This document shows, in pieces, positions 6,800 through 13,710 of a stretch of DNA of 18,656 nt. The DNA is taken from positions 1-18,656 of the forward strand of contig CAYZJD010000042.1 of the NCBI GenBank assembly GCA_964478455.1, read 5' to 3'. The translations under genes were made by a program, and so were the position numbers. Numbering within the stretch: position 1 is the stretch's first letter; every line of letters starts with the position of its first letter. The stretch comes from CAYZJD01 sp964478455. Its GTDB lineage: Bacteria; Acidobacteriota; Terriglobia; Bryobacterales; Bryobacteraceae. The notes under the pieces were generated by a model. The model did no database searches, had not been told where the DNA came from, and was given only the letters and a program-made list of their open reading frames with translations.

Positions 6800-7129
6800 A
6801 TGAATGCAAAATTACCGAGGGATTTGCGCCTGTTCCTTGACGATGACGCAGGTTTTGTCGGGTGGTGCTATGAGAACCCCGATGGCTTCTTCGTGAACTG
6901 CTTGCGCAGGGCTGGCGAGATCGTGCCCTGCATGTTGCACAGCGCCACCCGTGACGGCAAGCTCTGCCAACATTTCAGGAACAGCAGTTGCGCGGGACGT
7001 ATTCAACCGCATCTTACGGACCACAAGTACTGCAAGGTCTGTTCGCGTAGCCGCGCGGCTCTTGAGAAGTGGGCGGCGGACCGAATCGAGACTCTGATGT
7101 ACTGTTCGAGCTGTGTGAGCCTCCCTTGA
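6800..7129 (+). CDS. Small Cys-rich hypothetical protein
   Basis: This 109-residue product has GGAAGGG 6 bases before its ATG. It contains NPDGFFVNCLRRAGEIVPCMLH, then SATRDGKLCQHF, and then DHKYCKVCSRSRAALEKWAADR. I recall a widespread small-protein pattern of GFVxNxx, LHRATC and KVC, found in accessory regions of many bacteria, and this protein fits it loosely; no function is known to me. Cysteines at several CxxC-like positions suggest a zinc-binding fold. It is the only gene between the two candidate att repeats (6699-6710 and 7239-7250). Its base composition is slightly less GC-rich than its neighbours, suggesting an acquired gene. Confidence 0.6.
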   Translation: MNAKLPRDLRLFLDDDAGFVGWCYENPDGFFVNCLRRAGEIVPCMLHSATRDGKLCQHFRNSSCAGRIQPHLTDHKYCKVCSRSRAALEKWAADRIETLMYCSSCVSLP

Positions 7130-7238
7130 AATCGGTTTTGCAGCTTTGCAGGCGCGGCGTGGTGACGGAGGCTGAAGATTCGCAGTGGCGAAAAGCGGTT
7201 GTCATCCAACCCCGGGGTGCCGTAATCCATTGAGAACC

Positions 7239-7250
7239 TTGGTGAGCGCG
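7239..7250 (+). repeat. Direct repeat overlapping the tRNA-Lys 3' end (candidate att site, proximal copy)
   Basis: TTGGTGAGCGCG covers one flanking base, the CCA, the discriminator A and the 3' acceptor strand of tRNA-Lys on the minus strand. Its exact copy is at 6699-6710. Confidence 0.5.
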
Positions 7251-7315
7251 GAAGGAATCGAACCTTCAACCTAGTGATTAAGAGTCACTTGCTCTGCCAG
7301 TTGAGCTACGCGCCC
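7240..7315 (-). tRNA. tRNA-Lys (anticodon CTT)
   Basis: The minus strand forms a full 76-base cloverleaf. The acceptor GGGCGCG pairs with CGCGCTC (one G-U), and the D arm is AGCTC...GAGC. The anticodon stem AGTGA/TCACT carries the loop CTCTTAA, giving anticodon CTT (Lys, AAG codons). The T loop is GGTTCGATTCC, and the discriminator A and CCA are encoded. The 3' end is duplicated at 6699-6710. Confidence 0.97.
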
Positions 7316-7335
7316 GTCGCGGTTGGCATCTAATT

Positions 7336-9195
7336 TTATAGCACATCCGGCGCTCGCTCCGAGAGCCTCGCGGCCGCGATCTGCGCGATGTCCAGCAGCT
7401 TCGGTGGCGCCGGCGACAACGCTGCCAGCGCGTCGCGGAACATCGTGTGGCAGAACGGGCAGGCTGCCCCGACGACGTCGGCTCCCGTCGCCGCCAGTTC
7501 CTTTGCGCGCTCCGCGCTCACGCGGGTCCCTTTCTCCTCGCCGAGGAACACCAGGCCGCCGCCGGCCCCGCAGCAGAACGACCGCTCGCGTGCCCGCGGC
7601 GGATCCACCACTTCCGCCGAGCGGGCCAGCACCGTTCGAGGCTCGTCGTAGATCCCGCGGTAGCGTCCCAGGTAGCAGGGGTCGTGGAACACCACCTTCT
7701 CGCGACCGCCGCCAGCGGGCAGCCGCGGCGCCGCCCGCGCCAGAAACTCGCTGTGATGCTCGATCGCCACCTCCGCCCCAAACTCCTTCCAGTCCTCAGA
7801 GATCGTCCGAACACAGTGCGGGCAGATCGAGAGCAGCTTCCGCGCTCCGCTCCTCCGGATCTCGTCGAGGTTAGCTTCCGCGAGCTGCCCGAACAGAAGG
7901 TCGTTACCAAGCCGCCGCGCTGCATCGCCGCTGCACCTCTCCTTCCGCAGCACGCCGAAACTCACGCCCAGGCGCCGCTGCACCTCCACCAACGCCAGCA
8001 CGATTTCGCGCCCCTGCGGATCGTACGCCCCCATGCAGCCGAGCCACAGGCAGTATTCCTGCGAGCCGTCGTAGTGCGGCAGTCCGTGGCTTTGAATGAA
8101 CTTGTCCCGCTCGGCCGGCGCGAACCCCATAGGGTTGCCATAACGTTCCAGGTTGAGGAACAGCTTCGTGCCGTAATCGTCCTCCCACTTGCCCGTGTTC
8201 ACCGCCCCGCGCCGCAGGCCCACGATCACCGGCAGGTGCTGAATCCCCACCGGGCACTGGTGCTCGCATGCCCCGCACGTCGTGCACTGAAACACCGCTT
8301 CCTGCGACAGGCGCCCTCCAAGCAGCGGCGCCTCCGCTCCCGCGCCGTTCGCGTTCAGATACCCGCGCAAGCCGAGGATGATCTCTTTCGGATCCAGGAC
8401 CTTGCCCGTGTTGTTGGCCGGACAGTGCTCGCTGCAACGGCCGCATTCCACGCACGAGTAAGCCTGCAAGGCCACCAGCCGCGTCACGTCCCTGCCCGCG
8501 TCCAGCCCGAAATCTTCGTCGCCCGCCAGCGGCGGGATCCGGCTGAACCCCAGCCGCTTGAGAAACACCGTCACCGGGCTCAGCACAAGATGCAAATGCT
8601 TGGTGTGCGGAATCAACGGAAGAAACACCAGCAACGCCAGCGTGTGCGCCCACCAGTTGATGTGCCCCGCCGTGCTCTCCTCCTTCAACGTGAGCGTGAG
8701 AAGGTAGGTGACCATCAGTGCGAAGATCAGAAACGCGATCAGCCCGGATTCGGGAGACAGCTCGCCCAGCCACTTCGGGCGCACCAGGAATCGCCGCGCC
8801 GCCAGGCCGGCAATCGACACCGCTACCGCCAGCGCAAACAGCGCCGCGAACGAGAAATAGAACCGGCCGAGCCCTCCGTGCGGTGTCATCAGATCGAGAC
8901 CCACGCCGGCGGCGAGATGATCGGCGGTCACCAGTGCGAACGCACAGAAGCCCCAGAACACGAACGCGTGCGCGATCCCTGCCAGCGGCCGCTCGCGAAT
9001 CACCTTCCGCTGCAACAGGACCTCGCCGAGAAACGCGCGCATTCGCGGCCCGAGCGGCCGCAGCCGGAAATCGGCGTCCGGCTTCGATCCGCGGATGTTC
9101 CGCACCACCGTGCCGAAGCGCTGCCAGAAGAGGAAAACCGACGATGCGAAGAGCGCCAGAAGAAGGACTACTTCAAGCCAGGAAGGCCGGTGCAT
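7336..9195 (-). CDS. Membrane-bound heterodisulfide-reductase-like (HdrDE-type) Fe-S oxidoreductase
   Basis: This 619-residue protein fuses a membrane cytochrome-b-like half with a soluble Fe-S half. About five transmembrane segments lie at 6-26, 72-95, 111-134, 150-170 and 181-203. Histidines near or in them (AHAF, WAHTL, HTKHLHL) could hold heme b. Two 4Fe-4S motifs follow, CVECGRCSEHCP (248-259) and CTTCGACEHQCP (304-315). Two CCG domains follow these: CLWLGC 382-387, CPHC 458-461, DPCYLG 505-510, FCCGAGGG 540-547 and CPFC 579-582. Such proteins pass electrons between quinones and a thiol/disulfide or flavoprotein partner at the membrane. The ATG at 9195 directly precedes the first membrane segment; an in-frame GTG at 9219 is an alternative. 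It stands alone and divergent from the epimerase gene, so its partner is unknown. Confidence 0.92.
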   Translation of the reverse strand: MHRPSWLEVVLLLALFASSVFLFWQRFGTVVRNIRGSKPDADFRLRPLGPRMRAFLGEVLLQRKVIRERPLAGIAHAFVFWGFCAFALVTADHLAAGVGLDLMTPHGGLGRFYFSFAALFALAVAVSIAGLAARRFLVRPKWLGELSPESGLIAFLIFALMVTYLLTLTLKEESTAGHINWWAHTLALLVFLPLIPHTKHLHLVLSPVTVFLKRLGFSRIPPLAGDEDFGLDAGRDVTRLVALQAYSCVECGRCSEHCPANNTGKVLDPKEIILGLRGYLNANGAGAEAPLLGGRLSQEAVFQCTTCGACEHQCPVGIQHLPVIVGLRRGAVNTGKWEDDYGTKLFLNLERYGNPMGFAPAERDKFIQSHGLPHYDGSQEYCLWLGCMGAYDPQGREIVLALVEVQRRLGVSFGVLRKERCSGDAARRLGNDLLFGQLAEANLDEIRRSGARKLLSICPHCVRTISEDWKEFGAEVAIEHHSEFLARAAPRLPAGGGREKVVFHDPCYLGRYRGIYDEPRTVLARSAEVVDPPRARERSFCCGAGGGLVFLGEEKGTRVSAERAKELAATGADVVGAACPFCHTMFRDALAALSPAPPKLLDIAQIAAARLSERAPDVL

Positions 9196-9261
9196 GAGGC
9201 GTTCGTCTGAATGTAGCACGCCCCCGTTCCGCTACAATGAGGGATTTCGCGGAGGTTGTTG

Positions 9262-10209
9262 GTGCGCATTCTCCTCGCCGGCGCGGCCGGCTTCATCGGG
9301 TCCCATCTTTGCGACCGTCTCCTCGCCGAAGGCCACTCGGTTGTCGGCATCGACAACCTGATCACCGGCTCGCTGCGCAATCTTGCCCATCTTGAGGGCC
9401 GTCAGGACTTCCGGTTTCTCCGCCACGACGTCACCCAGCCGCTCGACATCGACGGCCCGCTCGACTCCGTCCTGAACCTCGCCTCGCCGGCGAGCCCCAA
9501 GGACTACCTGGGCCATCCCATCGAGACGCTCGAGACCGGCTCGCTGGGAACCCGCAACTTGCTCGAACTGGCGCGCCGCCATGGAGCGTCGTTCCTGCTC
9601 GCCTCGACGTCGGAGTGCTACGGCGATCCGCTCGAGCATCCGCAGTCGGAGTCGTACTGGGGCAACGTGAATCCTGTCGGCCCGCGCTCCTGCTACGACG
9701 AAAGCAAGCGCTTCGCCGAGTCCCTCACCATGGCCTGGCACCGTGTTCACGGACTTCGCATCGGCATCGCCCGCATCTTCAACACCTACGGCCCGCGGAT
9801 GAAGCTCAGCGACGGCCGCGTGGTGCCGGCGTTCCTCGACCAGGCCCTGCGCGGCGAGCCCGTCACCATTTTCGGCGACGGCTCGCAGACCCGCAGCTTC
9901 TGCTACGTGAGCGACATGGTCGACGGGTTGTACCGCTTGATGCTCTCCAAGGAGCGCTATCCGGTCAACCTCGGCAACCCGGACGAAGTGACCATCCGCG
10001 AATTCGCCGAGTACATCTGCCGCCTGACGGGTGCTCGCTCCGAAATCGTCTGCATGCCGCTGCCGGAGGACGACCCCCGGCGCCGGCGTCCGGACATTAC
10101 CAGGGCCAAGGAGATCCTTGGCTGGGAACCGCGCGTATCGCTGGAAGACGGTCTGAAGAAAACGATCGACTACTTCCGGGGATTGCAGGCCGGGGATGAA
10201 CGCGGATAA
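9262..10209 (+). CDS. NAD-dependent UDP-glucuronate decarboxylase-like sugar epimerase
   Basis: This 315-residue extended short-chain dehydrogenase has the NAD-binding GAAGFIG at 7-13, the STSE segment at 115-118 and the catalytic YDESK at 145-149. DVTQPLDIDGPLDSVLNLASPASP and GNVNPVGPRSCYDESKR are characteristic of UDP-xylose synthase/UDP-glucuronate decarboxylase, which makes UDP-xylose from UDP-glucuronate for surface polysaccharides. The C-terminal half carries GDGSQTRSFCYVSDMV, common to this group. The start is GTG at 9262 because GGAGG lies 6 bases before it; the two TTG codons just upstream are unlikely. A TACAAT at 9233 could be a -10, but no -35 is clear. UDP-glucuronate decarboxylase is the best call; another UDP-sugar epimerase is possible. 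Confidence 0.9.
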   Translation: MRILLAGAAGFIGSHLCDRLLAEGHSVVGIDNLITGSLRNLAHLEGRQDFRFLRHDVTQPLDIDGPLDSVLNLASPASPKDYLGHPIETLETGSLGTRNLLELARRHGASFLLASTSECYGDPLEHPQSESYWGNVNPVGPRSCYDESKRFAESLTMAWHRVHGLRIGIARIFNTYGPRMKLSDGRVVPAFLDQALRGEPVTIFGDGSQTRSFCYVSDMVDGLYRLMLSKERYPVNLGNPDEVTIREFAEYICRLTGARSEIVCMPLPEDDPRRRRPDITRAKEILGWEPRVSLEDGLKKTIDYFRGLQAGDERG

Positions 10210-10268
10210 ATCCCCCATGGTCCTACGGGCTGCGGAGTCAGGACTGGCAAGAAAGCAAGATCGCACAT

Positions 10269-11138
10269 ATGATCGATCCGGGACTCGAAGGGAAAGTTGT
10301 TCTGATTACCGGCGCAAACCATGGCATCGGCGCGGCGGCAGCGCGGGCGTTTGCGATCCAGGGCGCCGGTGTGTTCGTTACTTACTACCGTGAAACCTCC
10401 TGTCATAGCGGCGAGGAACTGGCCAAAGCGCGGGAGGCCGGTGTTGGGGGTGTCTTCTTGTACTGGGCGATGCATCGCCAAACGGCCGATCAGGTTATCG
10501 AGGACATCGTCGCCCGGGGCGGTATCGCCGCAGGACGGGAAGCGGATCTCGGCGATCCGGCGAACGTTCGCCTGGTTTTTGATGAGTGCGAGGCGGTGCT
10601 CGGCCCCGTCGACGTTCTCATCAACAATCACACGCACTCCGTGCTCGACACCTTCGATCCGGCAGCAGTCACGGTGGAAGGCTACGGCGTCGGCCTGGTT
10701 TCAGCCGCCAGCATTGATGGCCACTTCGCCGTGAACGTGCGCGCCTACGTCCTCATGATGTCCGAATACATCCGGCGCTACCTGGGCCGCCAGGGACGGC
10801 GAGGAAGGATCATCAACGTCAGCACCGACGCGGCGCACGCCCACGCAAGCGCGATCAGCTACGCCGCGAGCAAGCACGCGATTGAGTCTTACAGCCGCTC
10901 GGCGGCCGCCGAGGTCGGCAAGTACGGCATCACCGTCAACATTGTGGCGCCGGGTCCGATCCAGACCGGCTGGCTGACGCCTGACCAGGAGACCGCCATT
11001 TCCACCGGCACGCCGCTTCGGCGATGTGGCACGCCCCAGGACGTAGCCGACGTCATGGTCTTCCTGGCCTCTGACCAGGCCCGCTGGCTCACCGGACAAC
11101 TCCTCTATGTAGGCGGAGGCTGGAGGATGCACCAGTAA
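10269..11138 (+). CDS. Short-chain dehydrogenase/reductase
   Basis: This 289-residue classical SDR has the cofactor motif TGANHGIG at 14-21. The active-site set is an NVS serine at 185, Y198 and K202 (SYAASKHA), with the proline-glycine motif APGPIQTGW after it. The usual structural NNAG motif is changed to NNHT (119-122). The ending LTGQLLYVGGGWRMHQ matches FabG/3-oxoacyl-reductase-like enzymes, which usually end in VDGG. The segment GVFLYWAMHRQTADQVIEDI is an extra loop not present in typical FabG, so the substrate cannot be assigned. It follows the epimerase gene by 59 bases and may share its transcript; its ribosome site is weak. Confidence 0.85.
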   Translation: MIDPGLEGKVVLITGANHGIGAAAARAFAIQGAGVFVTYYRETSCHSGEELAKAREAGVGGVFLYWAMHRQTADQVIEDIVARGGIAAGREADLGDPANVRLVFDECEAVLGPVDVLINNHTHSVLDTFDPAAVTVEGYGVGLVSAASIDGHFAVNVRAYVLMMSEYIRRYLGRQGRRGRIINVSTDAAHAHASAISYAASKHAIESYSRSAAAEVGKYGITVNIVAPGPIQTGWLTPDQETAISTGTPLRRCGTPQDVADVMVFLASDQARWLTGQLLYVGGGWRMHQ

Positions 11139-11226
11139 TGTCGTGAGTGTTGATAATTGGCTGCAGATGCCGGCACAAGATCGGGCGCACGACCACTCCC
11201 GAAGGCGCCGTCTAGCTGCAGACCCA

Positions 11227-11799
11227 TCACGCCAGGTCTTTCGCCAGTTCCTCCAACTGCTCGGCCGTCAGCGCCTGCTCCGCTGCCAACCGCGGGTGAT
11301 CCACTACGATCTTCGCGCCCTTCGCGAACCGGGACGCCTGCTCCGCCGTCAGGGGGAACTTCACGTACTGCACCGAGCTGAGCCGCTCCGTGGACATCTG
11401 GCGGGTGTCGAACCGCGCCTTGGCCGGCGGGAGGTCGCCCACAACCATCCACACGTGGTCTTCCAGCCCCAGCAACGCTCGCAACCACACCGCGCGCAAT
11501 TCCGGCGTCTCGTACTCGATCAGCAGGCTCGCGCTCAGCTCGTTCTTGCCCGGGATCAGCTCGTTGTACGTCTCCACCTCGTGCGCGATCTCCGCGCTCC
11601 CTGTGATCCGCTCGATGCGCATCATCTCCTGGATCTGGTAGCGCACCGTATCGTGGTTCTCGAACAGGAACGTCAGCCGATCGCCCACGCGGACGCGCCG
11701 CCGCTCCTTTAGTTCGAGCACAGCCGCACGCCAGCGCTTGCGCTCCTCTTCGTACTCGGTCAAGCTCTTGATCTCGGAAATCGGTACAGGTTCAACCAC
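11227..11799 (-). CDS. DUF3501 family protein
   Basis: This 190-residue protein matches the DUF3501 pattern: an N-terminal EIKSLTEYEEERKRWRAAVLELKERRRVRVG, then LTFLFENHDTVRYQIQEMMRIE, and the central DTRQMSTERLSSVQYVKFPL. No catalytic function is known for this family. In other bacteria it is found next to rubrerythrin and a two-cluster Fe-S/CCG protein, as here. The GTG start at 11799 shares one base with the TAG stop of the Fe-S gene (TAGTG), and GGGGAT lies before it, so the two are translated as a unit. Confidence 0.9.
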   Translation of the reverse strand: MVEPVPISEIKSLTEYEEERKRWRAAVLELKERRRVRVGDRLTFLFENHDTVRYQIQEMMRIERITGSAEIAHEVETYNELIPGKNELSASLLIEYETPELRAVWLRALLGLEDHVWMVVGDLPPAKARFDTRQMSTERLSSVQYVKFPLTAEQASRFAKGAKIVVDHPRLAAEQALTAEQLEELAKDLA

Positions 11800-13127
11800 T
11801 ACACATCCCCTTTCGGCTCCTCGATTCGCTTCGGGAACCCGTCCTCCCGGTAAGCCCGCACCAGCACCTGGACCGGATGGATCGGCCGGCTCCCCAGCGC
11901 CTGCTCGAAATGAATGGCAGCGAGCGGGCAGTCGGTGGCTGTCACTTCCGGCTCCGCCACCTTGATCTCATCGAAAGCCTTCTTCCCGGCCAGCATCGAC
12001 AGCGGGAAGAACTCCTTCTTCATCGCCCAGGTCCCGTCGTGGCCGCAGCATTGCTCCACCAGCTTCACCGTTGCGCCAGGGATCAGCCGCATCACGTCGC
12101 GGCTTCGGAAACCGATGTTCTGCGCTTTCAAGTGGCAGGGCAGATGATACGCGATCTTCCCCGGCGTCGAGCGGAACTGGCGGTTGAACTGCCCCTGCTG
12201 CTTGAGCTGGAACAGGAATTCGCACAGGTCCATCGTCGCTCCGGCCACCGCCTTCGACTCCGGGGTGCCCAGCAGTTCTCCATACTCCTTCCGCATCATG
12301 TACGAGCAGGTCGGATTGATCGCCAGCACCTTCTTGCCGGCTTCCACGTGCGGATACAGCGATGCCACGTTCGCGGCGGCCATCCTTTTGGCCAGTTCGA
12401 TGTCCCCCGCCTCCATCGCAGGCATTCCGCAGCAGTTCTGCTTCGGGCACGGGAGCGCGATGCCGTTCTTCGAGAAGACCTCCACCACATCCTTCCCCAA
12501 CTGCGGGTTGTTGTGGTTGACGAAGCAGGTCGCAAACAGCACCGCCTTGGACGCGTCGCCCGCCGGGGCCGGCTGCTTCCGCAGCCAGTCTTCGAACGTC
12601 TCGCCGTGAAACTCCGGCAGCCGTTTCTCGCGATGGATGCCCAGCACCTCTTCGAGCCCCACACGCACCAGCGGCTGCCGGTTCGCCCAGTTCGCCAGCC
12701 GCGGAGTCAGGCCGGCCATCTTGCCCAGCAGTTCCGGCCGCGCCAGCAGCTTTTCCCGAAGGCCGATGCCGCGTTCTTTCTTCCGCACCGCGTTCGCGCG
12801 CAGCAGCAACCGCGGGAAATCGAGCTGAAACTCGTGCTTGTCATCCGGCGTGTATGGACACTTCACGTAACAGATCTTGCACTGGAAGCAGGTGTCGATG
12901 ACCCGGTCCACTTCCGCCGGCGTCAGCTCACGGACTTCCCCCTCGTGGCGGTCCACCGCCTCGAATAGCGCGGGGAACGACGGACAGAGGTTGAAGCAGA
13001 GGCGGCAAAGGTGACAGATCTCGAATATGCGGTCGATTTCCTGCTCTAGCGCCTGGCTGTCCCAATACACTGCGTCGTTCGGGTTGTACGTCAGACCCGG
13101 AGTGGGTGCTCCCTTGAGGATGTCCAT
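11799..13127 (-). CDS. Two-cluster Fe-S/CCG-domain oxidoreductase (GlpC/HdrB-like)
   Basis: The 442-residue protein (from ATG 13127) has two ferredoxin-type clusters, CHLCRLCFNLCP (38-49) and CFQCKICYVKCP (80-91). The CCG-type cysteine segments follow: CFVNHNN, CPKQNCCGMP, CSYMM, LPCHLKAQ, EQCCGHDGTW and CPLAAIHF. Related proteins are GlpC and heterodisulfide-reductase subunits, which carry electrons between a reductant and a disulfide or diiron partner. There are no membrane segments. An upstream in-frame ATG at 13166 would add 13 residues encoded by the 8-base repeat, which I consider unlikely; neither start has a good ribosome site. It lies between rubrerythrin and DUF3501 and is translationally joined to the latter, so it may be the electron donor or acceptor of that rubrerythrin. 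Confidence 0.9.
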   Translation of the reverse strand: MDILKGAPTPGLTYNPNDAVYWDSQALEQEIDRIFEICHLCRLCFNLCPSFPALFEAVDRHEGEVRELTPAEVDRVIDTCFQCKICYVKCPYTPDDKHEFQLDFPRLLLRANAVRKKERGIGLREKLLARPELLGKMAGLTPRLANWANRQPLVRVGLEEVLGIHREKRLPEFHGETFEDWLRKQPAPAGDASKAVLFATCFVNHNNPQLGKDVVEVFSKNGIALPCPKQNCCGMPAMEAGDIELAKRMAAANVASLYPHVEAGKKVLAINPTCSYMMRKEYGELLGTPESKAVAGATMDLCEFLFQLKQQGQFNRQFRSTPGKIAYHLPCHLKAQNIGFRSRDVMRLIPGATVKLVEQCCGHDGTWAMKKEFFPLSMLAGKKAFDEIKVAEPEVTATDCPLAAIHFEQALGSRPIHPVQVLVRAYREDGFPKRIEEPKGDV

Positions 13128-13139
13128 GGAAGCCGAGGA

Positions 13140-13224
13140 GATTGAGTCATCGGGTGATTGAGTCATCGGGCCATTGATTCAATGGCTCAATGGCTCGATG
13201 ACCCGATGACCCGATGATTCAATC
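13140..13224. repeat. 8-base-periodic, partly palindromic repeat
   Basis: About ten 8-base words run head to tail: GATTGAGT, CATCGGGT, GATTGAGT, CATCGGGC, CATTGATT, CAATGGCT twice, CGATGACC twice and CGATGATT. The outer arms 13140-13155 and 13209-13224 are complementary at 15 of 16 positions, and the central CCATTGA/TCAATGG is a perfect palindrome. The repeat ends on the rubrerythrin stop codon. It fills the gap before the Fe-S gene, where a long hairpin could form in the shared transcript. Confidence 0.85.
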
Positions 13225-13642
13225 AGCTAATGCTGTCCAGACCTTTCTGGAACCGGCCCGCGTGGGACTTCTCGGCTTTGGCGAGCGTTTCGAACCAGTC
13301 CGCAATCTCCGCGAATCCTTCCTCCCGCGCGACTTTCGCCATCCCCGGATACATGTCCGTGTACTCGTGCGTCTCGCCGGCAATCGCGGCCTTGAGGTTC
13401 TCCGTGGTCTCGCCGATCGGCAGGTCCGTCGCCGGATCGCCCACCTGTTTCAGATAGTCAAGGTGGCCGTGCGCGTGGCCGGTCTCCCCTTCGGCAGTGT
13501 CGCGGAACAGCCCCGCGATCTCCGGGTAGCCCTCCACGTCCGCTTGCTTGGCGAAGTACAGGTACCGCCGGTTCGCCTGCGACTCCCCGGCGAAAGCGTA
13601 CTTGAGGCTCTCGTGCGTCTTCGTTCCTTTCAGGGTAGGCAT
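13223..13642 (-). CDS. Rubrerythrin-type diiron protein without rubredoxin domain
   Basis: This 139-residue four-helix protein has diiron ligand motifs: ESQANRRYLYFAKQA, TAEGETGHAHGHL (E-x2-H), AAIAGETHEYTDMY and TLAKAEKSHAGRF (E-x2-H). Rubrerythrins reduce hydrogen peroxide, usually through a C-terminal rubredoxin domain. That domain is absent here, so electrons must come from another protein; the adjacent Fe-S protein is a good candidate. I chose ATG 13642 because AAAGGAG lies upstream and MPTLKGTKTHESLKYAFAGE is the usual start; the in-frame ATG at 13669 would place the ribosome site inside the gene. A strong promoter and operator lie just upstream. The stop codon lies in the end of the 8-base repeat. 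Confidence 0.93.
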   Translation of the reverse strand: MPTLKGTKTHESLKYAFAGESQANRRYLYFAKQADVEGYPEIAGLFRDTAEGETGHAHGHLDYLKQVGDPATDLPIGETTENLKAAIAGETHEYTDMYPGMAKVAREEGFAEIADWFETLAKAEKSHAGRFQKGLDSIS

Positions 13643-13660
13643 GTCTGTTGGCTCCTTTGT

Positions 13661-13673
13661 GAGAATCATTCTC
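13661..13673 (-). promoter_or_regulatory. Perfect 13-bp palindrome, candidate operator of the rubrerythrin promoter
   Basis: GAGAATCATTCTC is a perfect palindrome around one C. It lies 8 bases downstream of the -10 box and just before the ribosome site, so a bound repressor would block transcription start. It resembles Fur-family half sites (GATAAT/ATTATC-like). The neighbouring MntR-like protein and the Fur-family protein at 5572-6009 are both candidate binders. Confidence 0.6.
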
Positions 13674-13681
13674 GACTAAGA

Positions 13682-13710
13682 ATTATGCTATTTTTACTTC
13701 TCCCTGTCAA
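13682..13710 (-). promoter_or_regulatory. Sigma-70 promoter of the rubrerythrin operon
   Basis: On the minus strand TTGACA (13710-13705) and CATAAT (13687-13682) are separated by exactly 17 bases. The -35 is a perfect consensus and the -10 matches five of six. The -35 overlaps the TGA stop of the upstream mntR-like gene. Confidence 0.8.

Noticed and set aside
7130..7239. Possible gene or RNA between the islet gene and tRNA-Lys
   Set aside because: No start with a ribosome site, no structure and no motif were seen.
7447..9210. 587-codon plus-strand frame
   Set aside because: It is a shadow of the HdrDE-like gene. It is Arg/Gln/Pro-rich with no fold signature.
9232..10266. 344-codon minus-strand frame across the epimerase gene
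   Set aside because: The plus-strand frame carries the complete NAD-epimerase motifs; the minus frame has none.
11139..11226. Terminator between the convergent SDR and DUF3501 genes
   Set aside because: No convincing hairpin with a T run was found.
11877..12968. 363-codon plus-strand frame over the Fe-S gene
   Set aside because: It is antisense to a protein with clear cysteine cluster motifs and has no motif of its own.
13128..13166. N-terminal extension of the Fe-S protein from ATG 13166
   Set aside because: These 13 codons are mostly made of the 8-base repeat and have no ribosome site. The family-like sequence starts near 13127, though this start is also unproved.
13140..13224. CRISPR-like array
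   Set aside because: Units are 8 bases long with no spacers, and no cas genes are present.
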